A DNA stretch of 64,000 nucleotides from Combretum micranthum (GCA_024138025.1 JAMXBD010002797.1:1-64000), one strand, 5' to 3'; positions 1-12,325 are shown, counted from the first letter of the stretch. Program-made: numbers and translations. The notes: generated by a model from the sequence alone, not told the origin.

Positions 1-170
1 ACGAACCATTTTCCACAATTATTTCAATTTCGTTTTCTAGGGTTTAAGAACACGGGATTGCCGGATCTAGATTCACTAGACTAAACATAAAACTAGGTTA
101 ATTTTAGGATTCCGGTTTGATTTCCGGTTCTTCGGGTTTTCTTATATCATCGAAAAATCTAAGGCTTACA
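1..170 (-). repeat. Head of element A 3' LTR (partial)
   Basis: Read on the minus strand this starts TGTAAGCCTTAG and aligns with the LTR head that ends at 15252 (minus strand, TGTAAACCCCAAG). Both carry a block near 'gatccggcaatcccgtgtt' or its variant. The LTR abuts a gag zinc-knuckle codon run with no purine-rich tract between them. Confidence 0.7.
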
Positions 171-171
171 G

Positions 172-1224
172 ACATTACCTCGGGTAATGGCTCTCCTTGC
201 ACTTCCAACAAGTAATGTTGACTTTAGATTGAGTGGGCTTCCCACTTGTGTTGTTCTTAAATCCTTAATAGGGCCTATATCTCTTGCCCTTGTAGCCAGA
301 ACTTGAGGCGTCAAACTGCCTCTTCCCAAATACTCTCTTTTCTGGTTCATGGTACTTTCTTTCTTAGCCCCTTCAATCACGTGGGCTTTTTCAATCAATT
401 CTAGATAAGTCTTTAGCCCAAATTCCTCCAATTTAATTCTCAAGTCCTCATCTAAACCTCCTAAGAAGACTTGCTTTTTCAGCTCTTCACTATCTTGGAA
501 TGATTCCGGTGCATACTAAAGTAAATGATTGAACTCTGTTTCATATTGCTCAATGGATCTCCCCCACTGCTTAACGTGCAAGAAGTCGGCGCTATACTGT
601 ACTTTAAGACTAAAGGGAAGTAGTTTTCCAAAAACTCTTTGCGGAAGGTTTCCCATGTCACAGGTGGAGTCAAGCTTCTCCTCTTGGATTCCCACCACAC
701 CCTGGTATTATACCTTATCATGTAAGTTCCATACTCCAACTAGAGGTATGAGGGAATCTCATATGCAGTGAAAGAGCCCTCAACTTGTGCTAACCTGTCT
801 TTCGCCTCAGCGGGCTTTCCAAACACCCCATCAAAATAACAATTACTTTTGATAAAGTCTAGCAAAGAGCTCCTTTGATACCTTTTGTAAGGTGGAGGGG
901 GTAGAAAAGGTGCATTGTAAGATTGTTCTTCTAGGGGTAAAGGAACTTCCACAGTCATCCCTCTGTGAGCTGCAGGTGGTGGTGGTGCTGAATCCCTCAC
1001 GTTCTGTTTGGGATTAGGTTGCTGGTGAAGGTTCTTGTTTGGATGAATGCATTTAGCAAGTTTGTTAGCTGTCCTATTACATTCATCATCGCTATTTGAG
1101 GATTTGGAGATGCTGCCTCATGTTGATTAGGTTATAGGTAGTTGGGTAGATTCTCATTACTAGCCTCATCTGAGAAGGGATCCTGTTCCCGATTACGGTT
1201 CCTTCGATTACGTCTGTTGCACAT
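172..1224 (-). pseudogene. gag of element A, broken
   Basis: Retrotransposon capsid (gag) pseudogene on the minus strand. The likely start is the ATG at 1222-1224, giving MCNRRNRRNRNREQDPFSD. The frame then breaks several times. Recognisable gag core pieces are at 1000-740 (YFDGVF, AQVEGSFTAYEIPSYL), 739-479 (RVWWESKRR, FRKEFLENYFP) and 443-159 (LRIKLEEFGLKTYLELIEKA). A first zinc knuckle, CWKCKESHYPR-stop-C, lies at 210-172, after which the LTR begins. The related copy in element B (59041-60256) has three knuckles, so the C-terminal part is missing here. In an intact element the product would coat and package the genomic RNA. No protease or polymerase follows. The pieces match the element B gag closely in the stretch just before the knuckles. 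Confidence 0.8.
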
Positions 1225-2113
1225 TATTTGGTAAGTTTTAGTGTCTTCTTGAATTTTTAATTTGTAAAAGTTAATTCATCATACAAGGTTCGTGACTTAA
1301 GAAAAATTTTGAGAAATCATAAAATTTCAAAAAGGGAAATCAATCTTATAAATCTTCATATTACCATAAGAAAGCCATAAAACAAAAGAACTCATATATA
1401 GTAATAAAATCACAAGTTCAGAATGATGATATGAATGAAGTGGTGCTCATGCAACTAAATATGGTTAATGTCATTTATAGCTAATGCATAACATGATTGT
1501 TCGAAATCTATGAATCATTGTAATATAAAAAAAAAAAAATTTCTTTCCTTTGAAGCAAAACATAGTACTTCATTAATTAAGCGAGCCATACAAGGAATTA
1601 CATTGAAATTTTTAAGTTCGCAAAACTTGGCAAGCTACCAATCTAACTTTAGTCCTAGACATTGCCTTCTAGCCGACAACAAAAAAAAAGATACAAGAAA
1701 AGAAAAGAAACACATATTAAGCCGTCAAAGGAAACATAAGGCAAATTGGCATCCCGCATTGCCTTCTACCAAAAAGTTTTACTTGGACTCGATGGGTCAA
1801 ACTTACTTCCTTTTCCTCAATCTTCACTTGAGTCATCAAGGGTTGGGCTAAGGAGCTGTCCTCTACTAGAAGAACTACCATCATCCTAACGGATGAACTA
1901 GCTTAGATATTCTCTCACCGTTAGCCTTCTTCTCCTAGTAGGTCGAACCAAAATCTTGTGGTCATGCTCCTCATCCTCCTCAATTCTTCCCATTTCTTGT
2001 TCTTCCTCATGGTTTACTTCTTCCTCCCCAACTCTCATTCCTTATTCATTAACATGGTTCTCTTCTATCCCTAACTCTCTTCCCGTTTGTTCCCACATTC
2101 AGTTTACTATTTC
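1225..2113. other. Element A internal spacer, no gene
   Basis: Stretch of element A between gag and the extra upstream frame. It contains A-runs and only short open frames with no recognisable domain. The frame at 1510-1851 on the plus strand is antisense to the element and low in complexity. Confidence 0.5.
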
Positions 2114-2632
2114 CTAAGCTTCTCTCGTAATCATCTCATCCTCATTCTCTATTGCCATTGGTGCAGGGACCACGAGTTCAGGAATCACTTCATTAATCAC
2201 TAGAGGGTACTCATTCTCAACATAGATGTCTCTCCAAACTGTGGGATCTATCTCGGGTTCCCTTTTGCCACAATCAGGGATATCTAGGTTTCGGTCAAAA
2301 TCCCAAGTGGCTTGGTTGGGCTCACGGTTGACATCTTCCTCCATCCCCGTGGGAGGGGTAGGGGTAGGGGTCCTAGGCACTACATCTTCTACCCAGTTCG
2401 GGTCCTCTTCGGGATCCTCCTCCTCCTCCTCCTCCTCCTCTACTTCCTCAATCTCATCTCTAGCGGCTGGAGATTGGATGCCTATATGGGGTGGAAGGAT
2501 GTCTGAGTACAAGACATGCCAAACTATGTGATTCCGTGCATATACTATATTCCATTCTTGATGGTCAAAGAGATCGTCATGTGCATAAACATAGAGGGGT
2601 CATATGCAAGTCCATGCTCAGAAGTTTGTAGG
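2114..2632 (-). pseudogene. Extra frame upstream of gag in element A, second half (acidic)
   Basis: A 132-residue open frame (2512-2114) whose upstream sequence continues to the insertion boundary at 2632. It has an uninterrupted glutamate tract encoded by a TCC/GGA repeat (about 2417-2443), proline-rich runs (RTPTPTPPTG) and no recognisable domain. It sits between the primer site and gag of element A. It looks like the C-terminal part of the frame seen at 7290-6942, the two being separated by the LTR inserted at 2633-6941. The function is unknown. Some plant Gypsy elements carry an additional frame in this position, but I see no family match. It could also be a captured host fragment. Confidence 0.45.
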
Positions 2633-4069
2633 TGTAAGCCCTGGAAAAATTCAGTAAATAATTCTAAAGATGCACTTTGAAAATAAAACCCTGAAAATCA
2701 CTCCGAATTAAAACTAAACTTCAATAAGTCCCAAATTCCGAATGGATTCGGAAATTTCTGAATCATGAGAAAAATAAGAAACCTCAGAAATAAAATGGCA
2801 ACTCGATATACTTTCATTCTAAAACCTCTGCGTACGACAAATTTTCTATTTAACTATAACTTATAAATTCGGGTAAAATAGAGCCCTAAAATAAATTGTT
2901 AAGAAGTAAATAGTGATTAACCATAGGGAATAAAACTCAATCTAAAGAATTCCGAGAACGTTGTGAGATATTAAATACTTATAAAAAAATCGACCTTAAA
3001 GTAAATCTCACCAATCAGATACGTCTTAAAGGTATAAAATATCAGTTTCCAAATTTGCAAAGGTGTGAACTGAAAGGTCAACTGGGAAACCTAAGTCCCT
3101 GAACCTCCCAAGAAACTTCGTAGTCTAGATCCGGCAATTCCGTGTTCCTAAACCAAGGAGTCGTAATAAGAAAAAAAGGTGTAATCGGTTTGCATTAGGC
3201 CTAGGATGCTCTAAAGGATGAGATCAACGAGTTTTCGACCTATTCCAATCCGACCAGGTGCTGACTTCGAAAAGCATGCCCTGGGATTCGAAATGTCAAA
3301 GATATGTTATTGATGCCGTTAGGCTCATATTTCTATAAGGATCTCCAAATTATTAGTTTTACAAATTTTCATATAGCTAGAATTACTGATTTGGCAAATT
3401 TACTTGTATTTCATTACTACCGGTAATTAGTAATTCTTCCAGTACGATTTATTATTATTCATTACCTAAATTTGTTATTATTCTTATAACGTATACCCTA
3501 GTTCTCCTAGTGATCGGGTAAACTTCGGAAACCAGAGAACAAAACCCTAAATCGGTCTAGTTCAAGCTTAGTGAGAGGAGCTTAGAAATCCTAGATCCGG
3601 CTTTCCTTCGGTTTCATAACAAAAGAAGTTTTATAAAGTTAATGAATATGAATTATTGTTCTAAAGTATATTTTAAACCTTTGAAAGTTTCAAATTTGGG
3701 AATTTTTCAATTCTGGGCCTTCTGAGCTCAATTACGGAAAAACGTGCCCGGGACCACGAACTTAGAAAAATGTTCGAATATTCATTAGAACCGTAATTTT
3801 ATAAGGATTCAAAAATATCAATTTTATAATTTTCCGGCTATAAAAATTACAGTTATAGCCTTTTCCCGTGTTTTCGTTACAACCAGTAAAGTAGATGTCT
3901 TGTCTACTATTCACAAGTACAACCTACACTACACACTACCCATACCCTATTCTTACATCCTTACAACTACTCAATTATATTTTCTTTTCCAAGAAATTTT
4001 TGTCTCCTATTAAATTATCACTTTTATTACATTTTATTACACAAATTTCAAATTTATCAAATTTCAACA

Positions 4070-4097
4070 CCCCCCCCCCCCCCCCCCCCCCCCCCCC
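4070..4097 (+). repeat. 28-bp cytosine homopolymer
   Basis: Uninterrupted C run in the U3 part of the LTR, about 90 bp upstream of the TATA box. Homopolymers this long are slippage-prone, so the length may be inexact. Confidence 0.9.
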
Positions 4098-4184
4098 TTC
4101 TTGGCTGGCGCCGCCTCCCCAATTTTTTCCCCTATTTTGTTTTATTTTTACTCATTTTATTCAATTAAAACCCTAATCCCACTA

Positions 4185-4192
4185 ATATATAA
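4185..4192 (+). promoter_or_regulatory. LTR TATA box (2633-6941 LTR)
   Basis: TATATAAG followed by CT-rich sequence. The position corresponds to TATA boxes at 10147, 47240, 53684 and 62370 in the other long LTRs. Confidence 0.5.
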
Positions 4193-6180
4193 GCTTATGT
4201 TCTCTCTCTCTCTTCATTTTTCACTCTTTCAAAATTATGCAAAGGTTAAACTCTCTCTCTCTCCCCTCATCCTTGTCGTGAATCACACTTGCACACACAC
4301 TCACTCACAACTCCATTTCATCTTCTTTTCTACTCCAAATCTCTGTATATGTGATGATTTTAAGCCTTGTTATTACCAAATCTTGTAATGGCAAGACCAT
4401 TCTTGACTTTTTTCCACTTTAATCCCAATGAGCATGTGCAAGAGACATGAAAACACTAATACAAAAATCTCAAGCCATCACAAGAAGTGGATCTAGTGTT
4501 TAGAAGAGTTTTTGTTAAGATATTATCTTGTTCATGCATGTAAAGTAGGAATCTTGCCTAGATATTTATGTTCATGCCATGAAACTCATGATTCATGCAT
4601 TATATTTAGTAGATCTAATGTTTAGACATTCACATCTTCATCTACACTTATGTTCATATAGTTATTTTGATTTTCATGCATTGATGATCATAAAAATGTA
4701 GCCTTGCCTATGTATAGATATGTTAGATGATAGATCTTCATATATAGAAGGCAAGAAATTTGAAAAAGAAAAGGTTTTGTTAGAAATGCTTAGTTGGAAA
4801 TTCGGATGATTTTGGAACCCTATTTTAAAAACCACCATAACCACTTTAAAACTCATATTTTTCATAAAAAATGGAAGGTATATGTAATGGATGCCCTCAA
4901 GGAATGATTTTCATAAGTTTAGATGAATTTAGGCATGAGAAAAATGTAAAACAAGTAGTGGACTTAGAATGAAAAATATTGATATAGTGATTAATAGTCA
5001 AATTCGTATTTTTGGATGATGCCTTAGTATCCAAGCTTAGATGGCATGTTCTATGAGTCAAATGGAGTCCTTAGACAATAGATATAATGAAGCTTCAATT
5101 TTGATGCTTTAAACAAGTTTTCTCATAAAGAAAATGCAAGAAAAGGAAATTTTCAAAATTCGGATTTTTGTGAAAGGCATGTTCAAAAACATATTTACCA
5201 AATGAAAAATGTGAATTTCTATGCATAAATGAAGGTTATAATTAGTATAGACATTGAGAACTCATTTTTATTTAGATAACAAGTAAATTCCAAGAATAAA
5301 ATCATAAAAACTCTAGGAAATGTAAGGTTGGAAGGGATAGCTTTGTATAAGTGATCATGGAGTTCTTAATAATTAGAAGCTCATAAGAGTTCATAATCAA
5401 AGATCATCAAAACCATGCATATCTTGAGCTTATTACATGATATTCATATTAGGAATTCATTTATATATCATCTATACATGAATCATCAACTAGATATATT
5501 TTACTAAATGCAAAACAAATTTTTCAGAACCGGAAACATTACAGAACAGATCTGATCCCTCTGTTCCGTGACCTTAATATTTTCAAAACTTGAAAATAAT
5601 ATTAGAAATAGATAGATCTTTCAAAGTAGATAGAAATCGATATAAGATTTGTAAAATTCCAAGTTAAAATGACTAAGTTATAGCCGTTTTAAGTTGGAAC
5701 TTCCGCAAGTAGCGAGAATCATGACTTTGATTAGTTTAGATGCATAGCTTGAATTAGTTGAGTGATGAAATTCTTATTAGGCTATTTTTATTTGGTAGTT
5801 GATCCCGAGTACGACGATACCCTATCACCTGACTACCGTTATTAAGAGACCGGCGTACCATGGCCGAGTGAGTACTACTTCCGCTCTCAATTATTGCTTG
5901 TGATTGTATTGATAGTGGCATTAGTTGTTTAGGCAAAGATAAAAAGATGATTATGCATGATGGGGTATATGGGAATTATATACTTGGCTGTTGTTGATAT
6001 GTGAAGTTGAACTTAAGGAATATCGAAACCGAGTGTTAAGCTGCTGCTTGTTTAGCTAGAAGTTATATTGATTGTCTGCGAATAATTGTTGGACACCTAA
6101 AAGAATTGGAATAATCCATATTTGACCTCAATTATAATTGGACTCATGCATATCACGACGGGATGGAGTATTAGCATTTG

Positions 6181-6276
6181 TTGGTTTTTCGTGACCCATA
6201 AAACGAAATTGTTGGTTAATCGTGATCCATAGAACGAAATTGTTGGTTAATCATGATCCATAAAACGAACTATTAT
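6181..6276 (+). repeat. LTR-internal minisatellite, about three imperfect copies
   Basis: Units of roughly 36 bp containing 'ttggttaatcgtgatcc' variants. Arrays of the same kind occur at 8310-8445 and 49245-49434, at the equivalent place before the conserved 'attcgttaatctgctaaccc' block. Confidence 0.7.
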
Positions 6277-6941
6277 TCAGTTGACCGTGAGCTTAAACGG
6301 CATTGTACCACAGATTCGTTAATCTGCTAACCCGGAATGGAGGGCGCAAGTCCATCCACATATAATTTCCGGCTGGTCATATGTTTGTTGAACTCATTTG
6401 TCTGATGCATACCATTTACTTGAATAATCACTTGTTTGAATGAATTGCCTTAATTGTGATATGGAAGTTTTCACTCACTAAGCTAGTGTAGCTTATACCC
6501 AATAGTTTCCTGTTGCAGTATGAATACCTCTGGCTATCTCCGAGGACCCGGGGACATCAGGTACAGCTCTTAGAGGTTGAGGATCTTTTGTTAAGGCCGG
6601 GACCTAAAAGTAGAAATGGACTTCTAACCTTGTTTCCTGGAACCAGTGTCTAAAGGACAATATAAGGAATTTTGTGAGCTTGAGAATTCTTAGCATTGTT
6701 ATCGGGGGTATGCCCCCTAGTTCATGTAATAGAATAATTCTCTATAAGACAGTCATGATTTACATTCTTGCTACTATGTATGTCTTCTTAAGCTACTACG
6801 AAGCAAAGTATGGTCTATAAATGTTAAGAGTGAGCCTTACACCCGATGTTCAAACTCATGGAAAGACTAAGGTTGTCTTACTTGAGTTTAAATGTTGAGT
6901 GTGGCGGACTGTCACTATAGGGCACACTTTAGGGCGTGACA

Positions 6942-7290
6942 GAAGGGGTTAGGTTCCCTTCATTTTTCAGGATGAAGGTGACTTTCCTCGTCTTGGGCTC
7001 ACACTTGTATTCTACCATGATCCTCTTCATGGTATAGATGGTTTCTAACTTAGTCCATCTCCTTCTCCTCACGGGGTCATACCTCACTTGGTCCACAACT
7101 GATGCCCATCTAGTATACCTTAACCCTTCCTTCCAAAGACTAAACATTTCTCCCAAAGTTCGAGGACTTCTTGCCAAAGTAAAATCTTCACATAGCTCCC
7201 TTAATCTTAACCGATATTCCACAAAAGTATCATCTGTCCTCTTCGTAAAATTCCTAGCCTGCTCACGGGTCTCTCCTAGGGAGACCTACA
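6942..7290 (-). pseudogene. Extra frame upstream of gag in element A, first half
   Basis: Open frame on the minus strand from about 7290 to 6942. It encodes a basic, arginine-rich segment (LRLRELCEDF, RRRRWTKLETIYTMKR). It lies just downstream of the primer-binding site of element A, whose 5' LTR ends at 7417. The frame is interrupted by the LTR inserted at 2633-6941 and probably continued into the acidic frame ending at 2114. I recognise no domain. A cellular gene fragment cannot be excluded. Confidence 0.45.
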
Positions 7291-7396
7291 ACAAGAAAAG
7301 ACTTTTAATTAACCTAAAAATTTAACTCCATTTTAACCTATTTGTTTAACTTCTTGGTTCAATTTTTAGTTCTATTGTCATGCTTTATAACCTAGT

Positions 7397-7408
7397 GCTC
7401 TGATACCA
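7397..7408 (-). other. Primer-binding site of element A (initiator Met tRNA type)
   Basis: On the minus strand TGGTATCAGAGC, matching the complement of the plant initiator-Met tRNA 3' end. It begins 8 nt (ATTTAAGT) after the LTR end GGGGCGTGACA. Element B has the same 8-nt offset. Confidence 0.9.
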
Positions 7409-7669
7409 ACTTAAATTGTCACGCCCCATAGGGTACTCTAAACGTTACAGTCTGCCACATGCCATATAAGATTCATGAATTACTACCTTAGTCCTTTGGA
7501 GTCTTGTATAGATGTAAGGTGTACCTTTACATAATAGAATACTTGAACCGATGGAGATAAAGATTTTAAATCAACATTCAATAGCATTAGAATATAATTC
7601 AAAACACATATATAAATAGTTACAAAGACTAAGGGACATTCCCCCACAAAACTATTTTTCGGAATTGGA

Positions 7670-9050
7670 TTTCGCTACTGATCAGAATTGATCAAAATGT
7701 TTCGAGACCTAAACATTTTCAAAACTTGGAAATAATATTAGAAATAGATAGATCTTTCGAAGTAGATAGAAATCGATATATAATTTGCGAAATTCTAAGT
7801 TAAAATGACAAGTTACGGCTGTTTTAAGTCAGGACTTTTGCAAATGACGAGAATTATAAAATTACTATTTTTGTTTAATAGTTTGGTTTAGTTAAGTGAT
7901 GAAATACTCATTAGGGTATTTCTTTCTTTTTAGGTGACCCCGAGATTGATGATTCCCTTCCACTAGACTATTACTACTAAAGGACCGGTGTTCCAATGGC
8001 TGAATGAGTATTTCTTCCCGATTCCATTTATTGTATGTGATTGTAATGATAGTTGCATTAGATTTTAAGCAAAGATAAATGGATATGTATGGTGGGGATA
8101 AATGGGAATTATGTATGTTTGCTGATGATATGAGAAAATGGAAATAAGAATATCGAGGTCGAGTGATTAACTAATGGTTGTATAGATGAATTAGGATTGA
8201 TTGTCTACAATTATTGATTGATCACCTAAGAAATTGGCATAATTGACTATTCAAAATTGATAAGTAATATGGAATCATTCATATCACAAATGGGGATGGA
8301 GCATTAGCATTGGTTGGTTGCCCGTGATCCAAAAACGGAGTAAAAGTTGGTTAACCGTGATCTATAAACGAAATAATGAGTTGGTTAATCGTGATCCACA
8401 AACGAAATTATAAGTTGGTTGACTGTGATCCAAAAACGGCATATTTTAGTAGTACTGCAGTATTCGTTAATCTGCTAACCCGAATGAAGGGCAAAATTCC
8501 ATTCACATATGATTTCTGGCTAGTCATATGCCTGTTGATTTCCATATGTTTGATGCATATCACTTTCCTGATTAATCACTTGCTTGTATGATGTGTTATG
8601 AATGTGATCATGGAAGTTCTCACTCACTAAGCTAGTGTAGCTTACGTCCTTACAGTTTTTATTTTTGCAGCACTCGTTTGTCTAGCTTAGACAGAGGCAC
8701 CCTACAGCTTGGGTACCGAGCTAGGTGTTCCTTTAGAAGTTATATTCATTTCTGTTTAGACTTCCGTAGGAAACCGAAAGACTTGGATGACTGTAATAGA
8801 CCTCTTAACAATATTCTTTTCGCGAGGGAATGCTTCTTAGTATTTGTAACTAATTATATATATTTTGATTTATATTCTAATGCTATTGAATGTCGATTTA
8901 AACTCTTTATCTCCATTGGTTCAAGTATTCTATTGTCATAAAGGGATGACTTACATCTATACAAGACTTCGAAGGACTAAGGCAGTAATCCGTGGGTCTT
9001 ATATGGTATGTGGTGACTATTACATTTAGGGTACCCTATGGGGCGTGACA
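7670..9050 (+). mobile_element. Plus-strand LTR tail inside element A 5' LTR
   Basis: From about 7670 ('gctactgatcagaattgatc') to the exact LTR end GGGGCGTGACA at 9050. The region aligns with the 3' half of the LTRs at 5545-6941 and 48625-50031 but lacks a head. It is followed immediately by minus-strand LTR sequence. The last 240 bp (about 8812-9050) are a close inverted copy of 7417-7655. Confidence 0.75.
8310..8445 (+). repeat. LTR minisatellite, about three imperfect copies
   Basis: Repeats of the 'ttggttaatcgtgatccac' type spaced by roughly 38 bp. Same position in the LTR as 6181-6276 and 49245-49434. Confidence 0.65.
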
Positions 9051-10146
9051 AGAGAAATACCCAAAATGAGTATTTCTTGGAAGTTCTACTTAACTTAATT
9101 CTATTTTACTAGGTTCGTTAAAATTCACATAGAGGGAAATTCCAACTTAAAATGGTAATAACTTGCTCATTTTAACTTAGAATTTTGCATATAATATATC
9201 ATTTCTACCTACTCAAAAAGATCTATCCATTTCTAAGGTTGTTCTCTACATAAAAGGCCGTTTAGCTTCCTAAAAGTTATGGTACATAACCAAAATGAAA
9301 AAAACCTAGTTTTTGCAAAACAATTTCCAACATAACTTTATTCAAAAATCTTTTTGGCAAAAATATAAATATATTATATATGTGTAAATATAGTTGAAAA
9401 ATACTTCAATTATTTATATAGACTCATATTATATGCAAGATTGTGATGTTGTATGTAAACCCCCAAATTTTTATGATCGGTTAAGCTTAAACCCTAATCG
9501 AAGGTCAACCGGAAACCCTAAAGTTAACAAAACCCTAGTTAGATATAACAAGTTTAAGTCCGGCAATCCCATGTTCACAACCTAAGTGAGTAAAAAGATA
9601 TTAGTATGTAAATAGTTCATAATAACATAAGAAAGCTTAAAAATATCACATTAGTAAAATCGCAACTCGTTTTTAAATAAACGGATACAGTTTTCGAAAA
9701 ACGTCCTGAGGCTTGAAATAATAAAAATATTCTAGATATATCGTTAGACTTATAAAAATATAAGGTTTTCAAAAAAATCATTTTTATAATTTTTCGATAA
9801 CTAAAAAATGATATCGCAATTATATACGTATTTTCTTACTACCGGTACTTTATTAGTCACATCTACTTTAAATTACACTATTCATTTCGATTCTACATTA
9901 TTTATTTATCTCTACTTTTTTTAACACGTACTCTCACATTCTATATACCTATTGTCTTTACTTTTTATCTTTTCATAACTTTATATCATATCTACTTACA
10001 TATTATTACTTTTAATTAACAAAAATACAAAAAAAAAAAAATCACATCTCTCCCTCTCTCACTCCTCATGGCCGACGCCCCCTCTCAATTTCCTTCATAT
10101 ATTTTCTTTTTCAGTTATTTTTAATCACACACATTCGCTCTTTTTC

Positions 10147-10154
10147 TATAAATA
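10147..10154 (+). promoter_or_regulatory. TATA box of the 9454-12875 LTR
   Basis: TATAAATA followed by CT-rich leader sequence, as in the related LTRs at 53684 and 62370. Confidence 0.55.
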
Positions 10155-12159
10155 CCCCATCTTCTTTCATTTCTTTCATACTTCATCTACCTACAAATTC
10201 ACTACCAAAAACTCTCCAAAATTTACTCTCAAAACTCTCTTCAAACACTCTCTCAAAATACTTTCAAACATCCTTCTACATATACAAAACTCATTCACAC
10301 ATACAACTCTAAAATCCTCTTTATGTAAAAACTTCTTCCCATATTTCTTTCTACCATGTCATGTAACTTTACATGACCATGGTGTGAGTTTCCTAAACTT
10401 GTTGTTATAGAAGCTACACTATGTTCATGTATTGTTCTTATTCATGAAAATTTATTTCTCTATTTTTTTTTTTGTTATTATGTTTTGCACATATCATTGT
10501 TGATATTATGCTAACTTCTTACATATATTTAACTAAATATAATTATGTACTTATAAAATAATCTTTAGAGCATATACGTTCATTTGTTATTTATTTATTT
10601 CATGTTGTTTTAAGACTAGTCTCTAGTCTTATACTTATCCTCATCAAGTCAAAACAATTTTTATTTTCTTTTCGGAACTAGTCCATTCTTAGTCCAAGAG
10701 CCTTGATTCAAAGCTAAGACTTTCAATACTTGATTTATATTATTTTGCTATTTATTTTGTTGTTATAATTTTGCTTGTTATTATTCTCATACTCATGCAA
10801 TTTAAATATTATTGGCTAAACCACCAAGTTTAAACTATATTATTTATAAAAAGAGATTTTTGCCACCAAAAGAAAGTCCTAAAAGAAATTTAGAATTAAC
10901 AAAAGGAATTTACTTTCCCAAAACTTTAGAAAGAACTCATTATGATTTTGGAAATATCATCATTTTGAGAGACTTTTTCCAAACCATAACTTTAGAAGTA
11001 ATAGAATTGTTTTCCAAAGATAAGGAAGATGAATCCTTGTATGAAAATGTTCTTTTGAAACATAATATAAAAAGGGAAAGTAAATTTTCAAACTAAGATT
11101 TACAAAGTACAAATGATACATAAAAAAACTAATAGGAAAAGTGATACTAGTATTGAAAGCTTCAAAAGGAAAAATAGAAATTCATTTTTTGATAGAAAAA
11201 GTCATCAAAGAAAATAGTAAGATAGACATAAAATACTTTTGAAAACAAAGAATCAAAATATCCATTTTAAAGGATTTACAAAAAGAATTTCTTGTAAATT
11301 ATGATTTTTTAAACTTATAACTAACATTGTTTTACTAAAGAATTATAGGTTGGACAAATACTTGAGCATGCATTGAATATGAGTTATGTAGCTACAAAAA
11401 AGGAAATTTTCAACCATATAGATGACTAAGTATTTATCAAAACAAATTTTAAATGATGTGATGAGTGAAACAAATGTTTTGGGAGTGGGAAATCTTGTGG
11501 TAAATCTGGTCGCCACTGTTTCGAAGCCCAAATGACTTATTTTGATGAAAATAGTTTTAGAAATGGATAAATCTTTTTGAATAGATAGAAAACGGTATAT
11601 TATATGCGCAATTCCGAGTTAAAATGACTAAGTTATGACCGTTTTCACCTGGAATTGTCTTCTATACTAATTTTGACGATCTTATGACATAGTTTTGACA
11701 AAGTACAATGGAATCAACAAGAAATACTCATTATGGGTATTCTTCTTGATTAGGTGATCCCAAGGAAGATTATCCATACCTGGAGGATTACTTTGATTAG
11801 TGGATTGACCGATCGACTCATCCATAAGAAGAAAGTGTCGTCATGGCAACGTGAGTTTATTTCCTTAATTACTTTACTTGATTGTGATTGTAGTATAGTT
11901 GCACTAGAACTAAAGAAAGACAAATGGATATGAATGTAAAATTGTTGAAGGAATTCTAAGAATATCGAGGTAGGAATTGATTGCAAGTAATCGTTTGTTT
12001 TAATATAGAACTTGATATGTTTGAAATTCTATGCTCACCATAAATTGACATTAATTATGCTATGATATTCTAAATAAATTGGTTCGTGCATATCACGTAA
12101 TGGGTCACATTGCATTGGGATCACTAATCTTGCAGGGAAAGGTTAATGGTACAGTTATA

Positions 12160-12325
12160 AGGCCATAAACAATGCTTATCGGCTTTAAGCTAGAAGCATA
12201 ATACAAAGAGAAACGCTTAGTGGCATTATGCTCAAAGCAAAATACTAGGACGATGCTTATCGGCTATAAGCTAGAAGCATAATAATAAGGAACAACACTT
12301 AACGGCCATTGGCTAGAAGCATAAT
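12160..12325 (+). repeat. LTR minisatellite, different unit
   Basis: Imperfect repeats around 'gcttatcggctttaagctag', with about four copies of the 'agaagcataat' core. It occupies the same LTR position as the unrelated 36-38 bp arrays in the other LTRs. Confidence 0.6.

Larger units (their letters stand above)
2633..6941 (+). mobile_element. Inserted long LTR (composite, two heads and one tail)
   Basis: Starts TGTAAGCCCTGG at 2633 and ends GGGCGTGACA at 6941. The flanks GTAGG (2628-2632) and GAAGG (6942-6946) match at 4 of 5 positions, consistent with an old target-site duplication. Within it a second LTR-type head begins near 3511-3517, resembling the head of the solo LTR at 46538. The conserved 'attactaccgg/acaaccag' landmark occurs near 3418 and again near 3880. 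A TATA box (4185) and a C homopolymer (4070-4097) follow. No internal coding region is present. The simplest reading is one solo LTR recombined with, or nested in, another. Stretches of 3517-6941 align with 46538-50031. Confidence 0.7.

Noticed and set aside
1510..1851. 113-residue plus-strand frame in element A
   Set aside because: Antisense to the element, lysine-rich from A-runs, no homology.
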